A stretch of 64,000 bases of DNA from Cordia subcordata (taxonomy: Eukaryota; Streptophyta; Magnoliopsida; Boraginales; Cordiaceae), in contig JAPTOF010000021.1 of assembly GCA_028554755.1 (NCBI GenBank), forward strand, positions 6,549,001 to 6,613,000, read 5' to 3'. Of the stretch, positions 12,325 through 31,261 are shown piece after piece. The translations under genes were made by a program, and so were the position numbers. How positions within the stretch are numbered: position 1 is the stretch's first letter; each line of letters opens with the position of its first letter. Under the pieces are notes generated by a model, which worked only from the letters and a program-made list of their open reading frames with translations, ran no database searches and was not told where the DNA came from.

Positions 12325-12366
<42 letters not shown>
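12279..12366. repeat. (ATA)n/(AAG)n/(ATT)n trinucleotide tract
   Basis: ATA units, AATAAG units, then a long ATT run. The AAT half and the ATT half are reverse complements and could fold back on each other. Confidence 0.9.
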
Positions 12367-12368
<2 letters not shown>

Positions 12369-12946
12369 GATGCTTATTTCTTTTTTTAATCTCTTTCCGT
12401 TTTCGGCTTATCTGAGTTACTAACATACGAGTATGCATATTTATTTAAAAAGAAAACTACTCAAATCCTGAGTTTCAACACATTATCAGCACGAGTCATT
12501 GGTCTTGTTTACTGTCGGATTCTTCATTTGGTCAACGAAATTCTTTTCCAACCTTGTTTTGATTCCTAACAATGAGAATGATATTCTCAATACATTTGAA
12601 TGATTTTGAAATTAAACTTCTGTACTAAAAAATAAATTTCATTTATTTTAGTTATTCTTTTTTGTGTTTACGTGTTCTTTTTACGATATAAAGCCCTTAT
12701 ATTTTTGAGATATGGTGATTTTAGTAATATTTGTTTGTAGTTATTTCTATAAGTTTCTAGAATTTTCTTGGCTTAAAACATTTAAACTTGCTAAACAAGT
12801 ACCACAAAAAAAAAAAAATTGCTTTCATGCTTCTACGTAGTCAACCTAAAGAACTTGGGTTTGGCTTATTTTTGAATCATGAATTTGTTAGTTTAGCAGA
12901 TCGTCATTAATTTTCTTCTTCTTTCTTTTCTCTATTTATCTATTTG

Positions 12947-12963
12947 TTATTATTATTATTATT

Positions 12964-13003
<40 letters not shown>

Positions 13004-13004
13004 C
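12947..13004. repeat. (ATT)n(GAT)n microsatellite
   Basis: A run of ATT units then about thirteen GAT units, at the LTR position where the 5' LTR has tracts at 3823-3977 and 5125-5157. Confidence 0.9.
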
Positions 13005-14599
13005 CATGACCAATTTAACCAATGCTTGACCTTCATTATTTTATTTGTTAAATTTTTGGTTGTCAACATCATAAAAGAAAACCATTTTGTCTACCATTCC
13101 ATGACTGATTAAGCCAAAAAAAAAAAACCTCTATGCCATTGCAACCTTATTAGTGCATTTGAACTTATTATGATAGCCATAGGACTTTGGCAGTAGCATT
13201 ATGTACTCAACTCTTGTTTATGATTCTTTCCTAATCCTACTGTAATGTTGATTAAGTTATACTTAGTTGATGGCTGCAATGGTTTTATAATGGGAATTCT
13301 CTTTTCTACTATGTCTTATCTTGGTCATCTTCTATTTGGCACTGGATTTTGTCTTAGTGGAAGTCACTTCATTCTCGTAAGAGCAAGTCATATCTTTGGG
13401 CATCGCTGTCGCAGTCTATTATAATTAGTTTTATTCAAGAATTCCTTCTGTCCATTTTTGTCATGTATCTTGGTGTTAACCATTGCAACTTAAGTTTTTC
13501 AAGTATGCATAAGTTGTGCTATGATGTAGTGTTTTGACTTCACATGACATGATATGACTTGGCATGATATTATATGACTTGATTGGAAAATACTCGCCTT
13601 CTTGTAAAATTTTGGGATTCTATTGCATGTTTGCTTGTGCTTGTTGGGGCATGTACCTCCCATTATGTGAGCTTGTAGGGGCCTTGTACCTATACCATGT
13701 ATGCCAGTGGGGGCCTTATACCCACTATTTGATACAATCATGATTGATTCTTGATTGAGATATGAGCGCCTTGTACCACCACCATGATTTTATTATGATT
13801 AAATCACTACAGCACGGTCACAACTCATGTACATGATACTTGATATACTTTCTTTATCTAAACTTGTTACGAGTTAATTCTTGTTATGATTCATATAAAT
13901 TCTAATTCTGCGTGTTCCCATGTTTTTTTATTGTCTTTTTAGGAACGTGTTTCTTGTTTCAGCTTTCCTATTATTTTGAAATTCACGTTATTCTATCATG
14001 GGGAAAATACCCTTACTTATTAAGCATTTTATTCGCTCACCTCTATATTTATTTTCTTATACAAGTAAGGGGGCATACACTAGCGATAAGGGATGACCTT
14101 ACCTTTATTAGTATTTTGAGAATTAGATTCTAGTGTTGAGACTCTACTTTGTGACATTTTGGTTTCTACTAGGTGTGCCAGTTTAGTTAAAACTTGTAAT
14201 AGTTATTTGGAGTTTTCTTACTTTATGTTGGAGTTCATAGTTTTATTTCAAAAAACTATGGTATTTAGTACTCTGTTTGATCGTTGAGATTTTAGTAGCC
14301 TTGTGGTTTGACAGGCTTACTCCTCTTAGTCCACAGCGTGTCATGTCTTGAGTTTTAAGTTTAAGGGCATGACAATATTCGTCTTTATCCATGCTTATTT
14401 AATAACTTCTTTATGATGTTATATATAAGTTATTATCAACCAATTTTTGTGTTGAAAAAGGTTTACATACAACTAGATAATGAAGTTGGAAAGGAAGTCT
14501 TAGAGTACTTTGATGTTAATGAAGAGGTATATATATTGTAAGGTTTTTTCTGGATCTTCTCGTTTAATGAATTAAATTTCTTTTGAATTTTCTCTTTGG

Positions 14600-16960
14600 A
14601 TGAATTCTTCTCATTACTGGTTCAATTTCCACTTATACTATTTATGCAAATGCAGGTTCTTGCATAGACAGGAAATGAAAATGCAAGGAATACATGTATA
14701 TCCTACTTCTTTAAGAGCATGTGACACTGTTGGTCTTGATGTTCTTGCTGCAATGAGATTCTTTTTCAACTCAAGTCATTTACTTAAGGAACTTAACACC
14801 ACAATCCTCACATTGATTCTGAAGGTTAAACATCCTAAATTCTTGAGTCAATTCCGCCCTATCGCTTGCTGTAATGTTATTTACAAATGCATCACAAAGA
14901 TTTTGGTGAATAGAATGCAACCTGTGTTGAGCTCTATTGTGTTGGATGCCCAGATTTTATTTGGTAAAGGGCGGTCTATTACGGACAATGTTCTTTTGGC
15001 ACAAAAAATGGTTTAGGGGTATGATCAGAGAAATGATACACCTAGATGCACTATCAAGGCAGACCTCTAGAAAGCTTATGATACTTTAGGTTGGAACTTC
15101 ATTATTGCTGCACTTTTGGGCTTTCAATTTCCCAAACTTATTCATCAATTGGGTCTGTGCTTGCATGTCAACACCAAAATTTTCTGTGGCTATTAATGGT
15201 GGGACTTATGGTCTTTTCTCCTCTTCTCATGGTTTATGGCAGAAGGATCCTATCTCCCCATATCTTTTTGTGCTGGATATGCAAATTCTTTCTTGCATTT
15301 TTACAAAAGCTATTCAAATCGGGCAGTTTAAATTTCATCCCAGAAGTAAATGCATTGGGCCTAGTTATCTTTTCTTTGCAGATGACATTCTTATTTTTTG
15401 CAAAAGCAGATAGAGGTACAATGATTGTTATAAAAAAAAATTGTCTCAAATTGTTTGGAAGTATTTCTAGACTCCAAGTTAGTGAAGGGAAGAGTTAAGT
15501 GTATTTTGGGAGTTGCACTAATGATACTCAAAAGGAGTTGTCTAGTATCCTGGGGTTTAAAGACGGTAAATTACCAGTTAAATACTTAGGAATTCCTCTC
15601 ACTACTGGTAGAACTTGTGTGCACGATGGTAGGGTCCTTATTGATCGAATTTTGCGCCATATTGATTGTAGGTCTTTTAGATGGCTTTCTCTCATGGGTA
15701 GGAAACAAATCAATCAATTCGTGCTTTCTCATGTTCATTTTTATTGGGTGTGCATTTTTCTACCTCCAAAGAGTACCATTAACGCCATTGAGAGGATTTT
15801 AGCTGGCTATCTCTGGTCTGGTGCTGATCTCAATTTGCAAAAAGCCAAGGTAGCGTGGAAGGATGTTTATACTCCAATTAGATAAGGTGGTCTGGTGTTA
15901 TGTAGTCCCTTGGATCTTAATTTGGCTGTGAATATGAATCTTCTCTGGGATATTCTTGTTGATAACCTACCATGTGGGTGCAATGGATCAAAGAAAACAG
16001 ACTCAAAGGCATTAGACTTTGGGAGGTTGACATTCCAGTTGATGTAGCAAGGTATGAGAAAAGACTTATGAGAATTCGAAACTTGATAAGAGAATTTATT
16101 TTTTTAAAGATTTGTAATGGTAGAGATACCCTATTCTAGTTTGATTTATGGCATCCACTAGGCATTCTCAAAAATGTTTTTGAAGAGGAGTACATCAGAG
16201 CTAATGGGGAAGATATGACTAATAAAGTTGCTGATTATATTTTTCAGGGGAACTGGTGTTGGCCTGCGAATGAACTTTTCTCTCAAATTAGGGAGCACCT
16301 TGGAAGCTTGAGACCTATACAGACCAGTAGCGATAGAATTCTAAGGCTCCCAAACCTGTCGGGCATCTTTTCTTCATCTCCTACATGGATGCCATTCGAC
16401 GGAAAAGAAAGTTTGGTTTCTTGGAGTGGTACTGTTTGGTCTAAATATGTTGTGCCTCGTCATGCTTGTTTTACATGGCTTGTTTGTAGAGATAGATTCC
16501 CTGGGAAGTACAGATTAATTTCTTGGAAAATGGATCTCGACCTACTATGTATCTTTTGCCCTAGAGGTATGGAGAGCCAGGATTTTTTGGATGTGGTTTC
16601 ACTGGTAGAATTTGGAAAACATGGATGCAAATGTCTAAGGGACCTCATTGACTCTTTAAATGGAATGATATCACTATTTGGCTGATGAAAAAATATGGAG
16701 GTAACAATCTACAGGCTACCATCATCAAATTATTTATTGAAGTGGCGGTCTATCACACTTGGCTAGAGCAAAATAGGAGGATTCATAATCAAGTGGCCAT
16801 GTGCGAAGATCAAATTCTAGTTAACGTCATCTTTGTGTTAAACGAAATCTTCTTGTACGTAAAAAATTTAGAGATAGTACTCTGAATAGGGCAATTTGTA
16901 AAGCTTGGAACATGGATAGGATCATTTTGACTTAGTGCTGGTTGTTTTTGTTACTTGTTG
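14600..16960 (+). pseudogene. LINE (non-LTR retrotransposon) reverse-transcriptase relic
   Basis: Translated pieces give the plant LINE RT order. These are FRPIACCNVIYKCITKILVNRM at about 14850-14930, the F/YDTLGW region at 15070-15100, LFADD-type LFFADDILIFCKSR at 15370-15412, the KYLGIPLTTGR thumb motif at 15570-15612 and a zf-RVT segment at 16440-16600 (PRHACFTWLVCRDRFPGKYRL...CIFCPRG). Frames change several times and stops interrupt (for example 15014 and 15884), and the endonuclease domain is missing, so this is a 5'-truncated dead copy. The element starts about 225 bp after the neighbouring 3' LTR. No clear poly-A tail or target-site duplication was identified. Confidence 0.85.
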
Positions 16961-17111
16961 GGGACTTTGTATATTTTGTGTATATCAATCGATTCACTTA
17001 CTTAGCAAAAATATAGATAGTATAAGCTATACTTGACAAAAAAACACTTAACCAAACCCAAGGCTCATCAATTGTCAGGATCTAACTTAAACAAATAACA
17101 CATGTTAAAAT

Positions 17112-17254
17112 ATTTAGGTCCATTTGGATTGATTTTTTTGTAATAAATAATTAGTTTAGATTTCACTCCAAGTTGAAAATTTTAAAATACTTTTCTTGAA
17201 AAGGTTACAGAAAAAGTCGATTTAGAAAAACCAACTTAAACAATCCATTAGGCC
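17112..17254. mobile_element. Short MITE-like element (copy D, diverged)
   Basis: TTAGGTCCATTTGGATTGATTTTTT at the left and ACCAACTTAAACAATCCATTAGG at the right resemble the ends of the MITE family at 755-990. About 140 bp, non-coding. The assignment rests on the terminal resemblance only. Confidence 0.4.
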
Positions 17255-17727
17255 CTATTTACTTATAGCAAATTAGAGCTGTTTTCTAGAAAATTGTTCT
17301 ATAGAATACAGAAAATGGAATATCTTGTTTAGTAAGTAAAATTTCTTCAAATTGAAAACTACAAATCAGTTTTCCAAGTCTTCCAAATTAAAAAAAAAGT
17401 TCTGGAAATTACAACTTTAAGTTGTTTTCTAATGTTTCCTTCAATAAAAGTGGGGTGTTTTCTTGTTTTCTAACAATCCTCTACTTAGAAAACACACCTA
17501 AAAATTCAGAACTTTAATTTAGTAATCCTTGATTCAATTCCCTTATTGCCTTATTTTTCCCTCGTCATTCAATCTCGTGGGCCACTACTATTAATTTAGC
17601 AATCCTTGGTTCATTTTCTGTAGAAAACTTAAGGAATGCATTCACCAATTAAAAGTGGAAAATATTTTTCTCTTTCACAAAACTATTTATCTTTTTTGAA
17701 AGAAACCAACCGAAATAAGCCCTTAGT
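17252..17727. mobile_element. MITE-like element with AGGCCCTATTT / AAATAAGCCCT ends
   Basis: The left end TAGGCCCTATTTACTT has an imperfect inverted counterpart AAATAAGCCCTTAG at the right end. The interior is rich in GAAAAC/GTTTTC motifs and non-coding. It abuts the preceding MITE-like element. No target-site duplication was confirmed. Confidence 0.4.
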
Positions 17728-17965
17728 ACCTATTCTTTCTTTTTTGTCTTCCTTTTTTTGGTCAAAGACGAAAACTTACCTACATTGATCTATATACAGT
17801 CAGTAATGTCTTGCTACATCTGAATTAGTGAGTAAATCAAATGGTTAGGACTGTTCCTCCATGAGGGATGACAAACCAGAAGTATACCTCTTTGCAAAAG
17901 AAGCCAGAGCTGTAAGGAAATAACGATCACTGCAGCTCCACAAAGCAGGAAACAGAAAAAACTTA

Positions 17966-18078
17966 GTCTGTTTGGCTCTGCTTCTTTTGCAGCTTATAAG
18001 CTTTTAGAAAAAGCATCCCTCACATGCTTTTTACTATTTACAGCTTATAAGCCTCAAATAAGCTTAGCCAAACAGGCT
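17966..18078. mobile_element. Small fold-back MITE (TIR CTGTTTGGCT)
   Basis: A 10-bp inverted repeat CTGTTTGGCT...AGCCAAACAG bounds about 110 bp. Inner complementary blocks (GCAGCTTATAAGCTT against ACAGCTTATAAGCC) would form a long hairpin. Non-coding and typical in size for a plant MITE. Confidence 0.65.
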
Positions 18079-18445
18079 GTTACTATTATGGTTAAGTAAC
18101 AATGTGCTTATCATGGCAAAATACGTTCTAATTTGAAATAGTCGAGAGTTTGTCACCATGAAATTTGAAAAGAAAAAAAAAGAAAAAAGAAAAAAAGAAC
18201 AGACGCGACTAGTAAAAAGAATGGCTGAGATTTTCGACACTAATTCTAATAACCTAGTGCCTAAGTAGAAGATACAAAATATATGTGAACACTAGAAAGA
18301 GATGAGAACTTTGCTCACCCTCTGCAAAACCTGGCTAATTTTTACAATAGTATGAACTCTAATTTTAGAATTTCTCGTCACTCAATCTCCTGGGCAACTA
18401 CTATTAGACAAGATTGCTGCTGACTTGCAATCTTTCAGGTTAAAT

Positions 18446-26633
<8,188 letters not shown>

Positions 26634-28100
26634 CAAATGTTACGAAACAACCTCAATTCTTATCCTTCTTGGCATCCAAACATGCCCTTATTGATTTCAT
26701 TAACAACAAATGTGCGGGACGATTTTAAGGGGATCAAAAGCCCTAACCCAAAAATGAAATTAAAGAAAAAATTAAATTAAATGCTATTAATTTCAAAATT
26801 GAGAAACTCCAAATCTTGATGAACTGAGAACTAAATTGTAGCACAACAGCAGCTAATTGAAAAGAAAATGGAAATAACAGCAGCATGCATTTCAAACAAA
26901 TAATTAAGCATGCAAAAATTAGAAACTAAGATTAAGGGGTTAGAGAAAAAGTTGTGAGAAAGTGGTGTGCAATAAGAGTGAAAATGATGGAGAATCTGGT
27001 GAGTTAGTCGGGTGCGGGTGAGTCAACTCGGAGAAGCTAAGGAGATGAAAGGAATCGGTATTGATTATGAAATGTCAAAGCTAGGGTTTCATGCGAAAAT
27101 GGAGGAGAAAAAACCATATCCATAATCGGACCATGTGATGATACAGTGCATGGTATAATGGTGTGATGGATCGGGTAGATAATTTTGTTGAGACACACGC
27201 ATGCATGCAGGCGTAGGTGCATGGGCTGTCAAGAGGGTGCAACCACGTAGAGACCTATGCACAATTGTGTCCTAGTTATTATTGTTATTATTATTATTAT
27301 TATTATTCTTTTCCTTGGGATTTAAAGTCATGCACATCATAATCATGCCGAAAAATTCAATATTAATAAGGTTATGTTCCTAATAATCACTCGATATTGA
27401 TTTTTCGCATTTTATTCTTTTGACTTTCACAATAAACATTTCAGTCTTTGAGCTCCGAAAATAAATATTTTTGAAGGACTAACGATGTTCCATTTCTCAA
27501 AGTCGAAAGATTAACGACGTCCAATTTATAAAAAACTAGGGATTAAAAGGTTCATTTTGAAAGTAAAAAACTAAAAAATAACAAAATCACTAATCCACGA
27601 CTTATTATAGGAATAAATCCATATTAATATTATGTTATACTGTACAAGAATGTATCATTCATTACCTAAGCATCCCTCCACGCAAAAACAAAAACAAAAA
27701 GAAGTATATAATAGATATAAATTATTATATCATAAATAAATAATAGAATTAAATAAATCCATATAGTGTGCTTTTACCTTTATCTCATGTTACATTTATT
27801 ATCCTTGTAATTATATTGTAGTCATCACTTGTTATGTGTTAACCAAAGTAAAAATGCATGACAAAAGTTGTAACATTGTTAAAGCTTAATCAAACTTACT
27901 TTTAAGACATTTCTTTTTTCTTTTTCCTTTCTAACCCTTTCATTTCTTCTTCTTCCACCCCCACCCTCCCCCCAAAACAAGTCAACACTAGTTATATAGA
28001 AACAAGTTTATAAGAGATAACTCCTGTTAATAGTGGCGGACCCAAGACTTTCAGTGAGGGGTTGCAAAAAAATATTCACCCCAAGTATTATACTTAAAAT
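26634..28100. other. Upstream region of the CDPK gene; no second gene seen
   Basis: The first few hundred bases presumably hold the 5' UTR and promoter of the minus-strand CDPK, but no TATA box or transcription start could be fixed with confidence. On the minus strand an AGGGCATGTTTGGATG motif near 26665-26685 resembles a MITE end without a visible partner. An (ATT)n microsatellite lies at 27277-27307. The rest is AT-rich and non-coding. Confidence 0.5.
27277..27307. repeat. (ATT)n microsatellite
   Basis: ATT trinucleotide run, read directly. Confidence 0.9.
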
Positions 28101-28330
28101 AAGGGCTCATTGTATTAGCTTTTTCTAAAAGCACTTTTTAATAATTTTTGAAAAAAACTACTTTTTCAAGAAGCTAAAATTTTGACTTTTGAAAAAACTA
28201 TATTTGAACTTTTTTAGAGTTTTAGTTTTTTGAAAGTCAAACCAAATAATTAGTTAAAAGATAATGTTTTTTTTCCAAGGAAAAAAAAATTGTCTTCTCC
28301 TAAAAAATAGCCAATCTAGCCAGGCCCTAA
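28101..28330. mobile_element. MITE, copy C (same family as 755-990)
   Basis: It begins AAGGGCTCATTGTATTAGCT and ends AGCCAATCTAGCCAGGCCCTAA. The interior has TATTTGAACTTTTTTAGAG and CAAACCAAATAATTAG, aligning to the other copies. About 230 bp, non-coding, and more diverged than copies A and B. Confidence 0.55.
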
Positions 28331-29159
28331 GTAATATAAGAAATAACATACTTAAAATAAAAAGTAGCATAAAATAACTTTACTATGTTTAATTAAACCT
28401 AATCACCAATTTGCTTTTTCAAAAAAAAAAGGTATAAAAACAAATAATATGGGCTAGTTGTCTATATTAGTGGCAAAAAAAAAAAAAACAATTATAATGA
28501 TAAGAATAAAGAAAATTATTTTTAAAATAACTGAACAGATTTTTCTCTATGATAATATCTAGACTTTTATGTTTCAATGTCAAATCTATTTGTGTACTTG
28601 ATATGCCAAAGTCTAGATGACAAAATAATAATAATAATAATAATAATAATAACTATAGTAATAATAAAGAATAAGAAAAGCCCTTCTTTAAAAATTGATA
28701 AGAATAAAAAAATCAAATTAATTGATTCTCTGTACGAAACAAAATCTCAATAAGATACATATGAGTATAAGCGATTTGTAGAAAAGTAGTTAAAAAATAA
28801 AATCGAAGTGAAGAATACTAATTGATTCATGAGGTAAGAAGCCTTTTGATTTTTTGTTACGCGATTCGTGAATAAAGTTATACCTTGTAAGAAGCAAATA
28901 ATTAGAGGAGGGAAAATTTATTCTTGCTTAAAAAAAATAAAATTAAAAATGCTAACATAATAAATAAAAATTCTAAAAACCACAATTGTCTTTCATCTCT
29001 TTTTCTGCTGGGACTTGAGAGGCTACTAGCTATAATTAGTTTCATAGTAGTGGAATTGATAAAAATAACCAAAGTAGCAATAAAAAGGGTTAAACCTGTG
29101 ACCTCAATTTCAAAAGCAAGCAGTTCAATCACTAGACAACCTTAGCGTGTCTTTAACAA
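28331..29159. other. AT-rich non-coding stretch
   Basis: Poly-A tracts and an (ATA)n microsatellite at 28624-28651. Overlapping open frames on both strands near 28902-29145 are low-complexity and resemble no family. Confidence 0.55.
28624..28651. repeat. (AAT)n microsatellite
   Basis: AAT trinucleotide run, read directly. Confidence 0.9.
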
Positions 29160-30002
29160 GAGAGGATGGTGAAACTCTATATATGAAATATTGAACTTAC
29201 AAAAGTAATAAAACTAAAAAATTGAGGGGTGGCAGCTGCCATTGCATGCCACCAAGGTAGGTCCGTTCCCTGTCTCTCAAGTTATTACCAAGAACGGGTT
29301 TAAGGTGCTCCGGGAGGTTATCAATCGAATGGACTCCGATGGCAAATTGTAATCCTAAATTTTCCATCCAATACACGCTACGATTAGCTTGTCTATACAC
29401 ATGATTGAGTGAGAACTCATGGTGGTGCAACATAATTCTTTGGCATTCTTCAATCAAAAGAACAAATAGTCCTTCTACTTTAGCACTATCTTCCATCCAG
29501 TGTATGAGTAGTCTCGAGTCTGATTCCATATCCAACTTAGTGGTTCCCATGCTTTCTACTAAATAAAGGCCTTCAAGTAAAGCACGAAGTTCAGCACTGT
29601 TGTTTGAAGCCACGCCAAGTTTGATGACAAATCCCCGTAACCACACCCCTAGTTTATTCTAAAATGAACCATCTGATGTAGCTTGGCTTGGATTTCCTTT
29701 TAAACAACCATAAATGTTGAGTTTCACACCTTCTTTGGCTAGAGTCAAATTGATGAGTTTCACCATTTTTTTCTTTAATTCCCAGTTGCATTATTGATAT
29801 TTCACGCAATCTCAATAAGCGATTTTAATTATCATAGCTTTCCCTTAGGGATTAGGTTTGTTCTTGTGTCCAAATGCCCTGTTTTTTCTCCATTTCGATA
29901 CCTACTAAAGAGCAATAATAAACAAAATATTCCACTAGTTTTCTTGTATGTTTTTTTGTGAAACATTCCTACTACAGCAATTGCTCAAACACTTAAGCAG
30001 AT
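29160..30002 (-). pseudogene. LINE relic, RNase H end (3' part)
   Basis: The minus strand encodes an RNase H-like (RVT_3) segment typical of plant LINE ORF2 C-termini. VKLNIYGCLKGNPSQA lies at about 29740-29690, and GVWLRGFVIKLG, AELRALLEGLYLVES, DMESDSRLLIHW and HVYRQANRSVYW lie between 29646 and 29350. A stop interrupts after SDGSF near 29662, and the expected N-x-D-G aspartate is replaced. The upstream half of this LINE is at 33552-33830, separated by the LTR element at 30003-33551. Confidence 0.8.
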
Positions 30003-30566
30003 TGTCACGCCCTTAGCCGAACCTAAACGCTACGTGCGGCACTTAGACACTTTTCTACAGCAAAAGTGGCTAAGTCAGCCTGAAAATCACGAACAAAAGG
30101 CTTCGCAAAACAAATAATAAAGCAGCGGAAGTAAAGAGTTGAGAGAATAAGACTTTTGTATTGCTCTCAAGCTTTTCTTTGTCTTTTACAAATGAAAATG
30201 CTAGGCTAGTTATACATGCTTGTAATCTAATGAATGGCTAAGAGCATTTCAATCTAATGGCTAATATGTTCTTCTAGAAGATTCTACCCTAATCATGGGA
30301 TATTTACAACCAATCTCAAACCATAATCCCTCAATCAAAGGGGATTTGATATTATCCTTATCTAGTGTATCTTCTAGATCCTTCCTGGAGAGAAGTGCCA
30401 TGCGTGCATCCTTTCAAGCTTTATCATCCTTGCCACATGGTTGCTCGCATGGCGCCTGCATCATCGGGGTTGCCCTAGCACGAGAAAGTGCCACATGTGT
30501 TTTCGTACAAGCCTCGGTCTTGTCATCTTGCTGCCCATGTGGCATCTCCATCGGCAGGGATTGACA
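30003..30566 (-). repeat. 3' LTR of the non-autonomous element
   Basis: 564 bp, matching 32988-33551 base for base in length with scattered substitutions. Shared blocks include AAGAGTTGAGAGAATAAGAC and TCTAGATCCTTCCTGGAGAG. For a minus-strand element this is the downstream LTR. Confidence 0.92.
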
Positions 30567-31216
30567 TACTCCTCCACCCAATTTCGCGAACGTCCTCATC
30601 GCGATCTTCTCATGATACTCCACAATCTCCTTTATAAAGTTTCCAAGAGAGTCTGTTGGTCCCAACTTGCCTCACTTGCTGGCAAGCCGTTCCAATGTAC
30701 CAAGTACTCATGCCGTGGTGGAAGTCCCCTTACGCAATCAACTTCAATGAAATCGATTTCCTTGTCACAAGGATCTAACAGTGTGGCTGCTAGACTCTTG
30801 GTGGTTATGTCCTTCTTTCCTCGACTTCCTTCGCTGATCCTATTGCTAGCTGCTTCATCAAGGCAGATCTTTGATGAACTAGCTTGCTTCATTTGAGGGT
30901 AACTTGTTTTGTACTTGGTCTCTGACTCTCTGGTGTGAGCAGCAAGGATCCGTTGACTTGTTTCTACTTCAACCGGCTTTTTGCCCATTGCTCGGCTCCC
31001 GTGGAAATTGAGGGAAATGTGTGTCTCATCACGTATGGTTGCCCTTCTCTTTGATTTGGCACCATGGGTTGCGTCACATGAAAGATCTACCTTTTCCACA
31101 GGCAGTGCCTTCTTTTGTACCAAGGGTGATGTGAACTCTTCCACCTTTTGACAGCCTTTGGCGGCCTCTTTTGGTGTCTTATCTACCACCAGTTCACCCT
31201 TATTCACTCCTTTCAT
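30567..31216 (-). pseudogene. Chromodomain-containing C-terminus of the non-autonomous element
   Basis: In the same frame as the upstream gag-protease, after a stop at 31262-31264. The N-terminal half is Lys/Ser-rich and unassigned. The C-terminal half holds a chromodomain-like HEYLVHWNGLPASEASWDQQ (about 30710-30655), which in chromoviruses sits at the end of integrase and targets heterochromatin marks. A frameshift near 30660 moves the continuation (LGNFIKEIVEYHEK) to another frame, ending at the 3' LTR. The integrase that should precede it is missing. Confidence 0.8.
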
Positions 31217-31261
31217 GGCTTTTGAGTAAGCCCTCTCATTTTGTCGGACTCCCTTGTCTAC

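Larger units (their letters stand above)
3371..14374 (+). mobile_element. Decayed Ty3/gypsy retrotransposon, chromovirus (Tekay/Del-like)
   Basis: Order on the plus strand: rearranged 5' LTR (3371-6483), degenerate initiator-tRNA-Met PBS, gag with zinc knuckles, protease relic, RT, RNase H, integrase, a C-terminal segment, polypurine tract (11331-11345) and 3' LTR (11346-14374, about 3.03 kb). The pol order and the C-terminal pattern around 11120-11310 fit plant chromoviruses, and very long LTRs are typical of the Tekay/Del lineage. Every ORF is broken by stops or frameshifts, so the copy is inactive. The lineage name is inferred from domain style and LTR length. Confidence 0.85.
11346..14374 (+). 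repeat. 3' LTR (about 3.03 kb)
   Basis: It starts TGTGATGACTGGG after the polypurine tract and ends GGCATGACA. From 12476 it matches the 5' LTR. Its first about 600 bp match the inverted fragment at 2596-3146. It contains (AC)n(AT)n at 11446-11507, a complex trinucleotide tract at 12279-12366 and (ATT)n(GAT)n at 12947-13004. Confidence 0.85.

Noticed and set aside
14461..14560. Sequence encoding VYIQLDNEVGKEVLEYFDVNEE between the 3' LTR and the LINE
   Set aside because: It looks protein-like for about 22 residues but has no extension or family match, so it is too short to call.
28035..28070. GGCGGACCCAAGACTTTCAG phrase resembling a common dispersed plant repeat end
   Set aside because: Only one end is visible and the boundaries could not be set.
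30295..30564. 89-codon plus-strand open frame, repeated at 33253-33549
   Set aside because: Both copies lie within the LTRs, so their similarity reflects the LTR duplication rather than a conserved gene.
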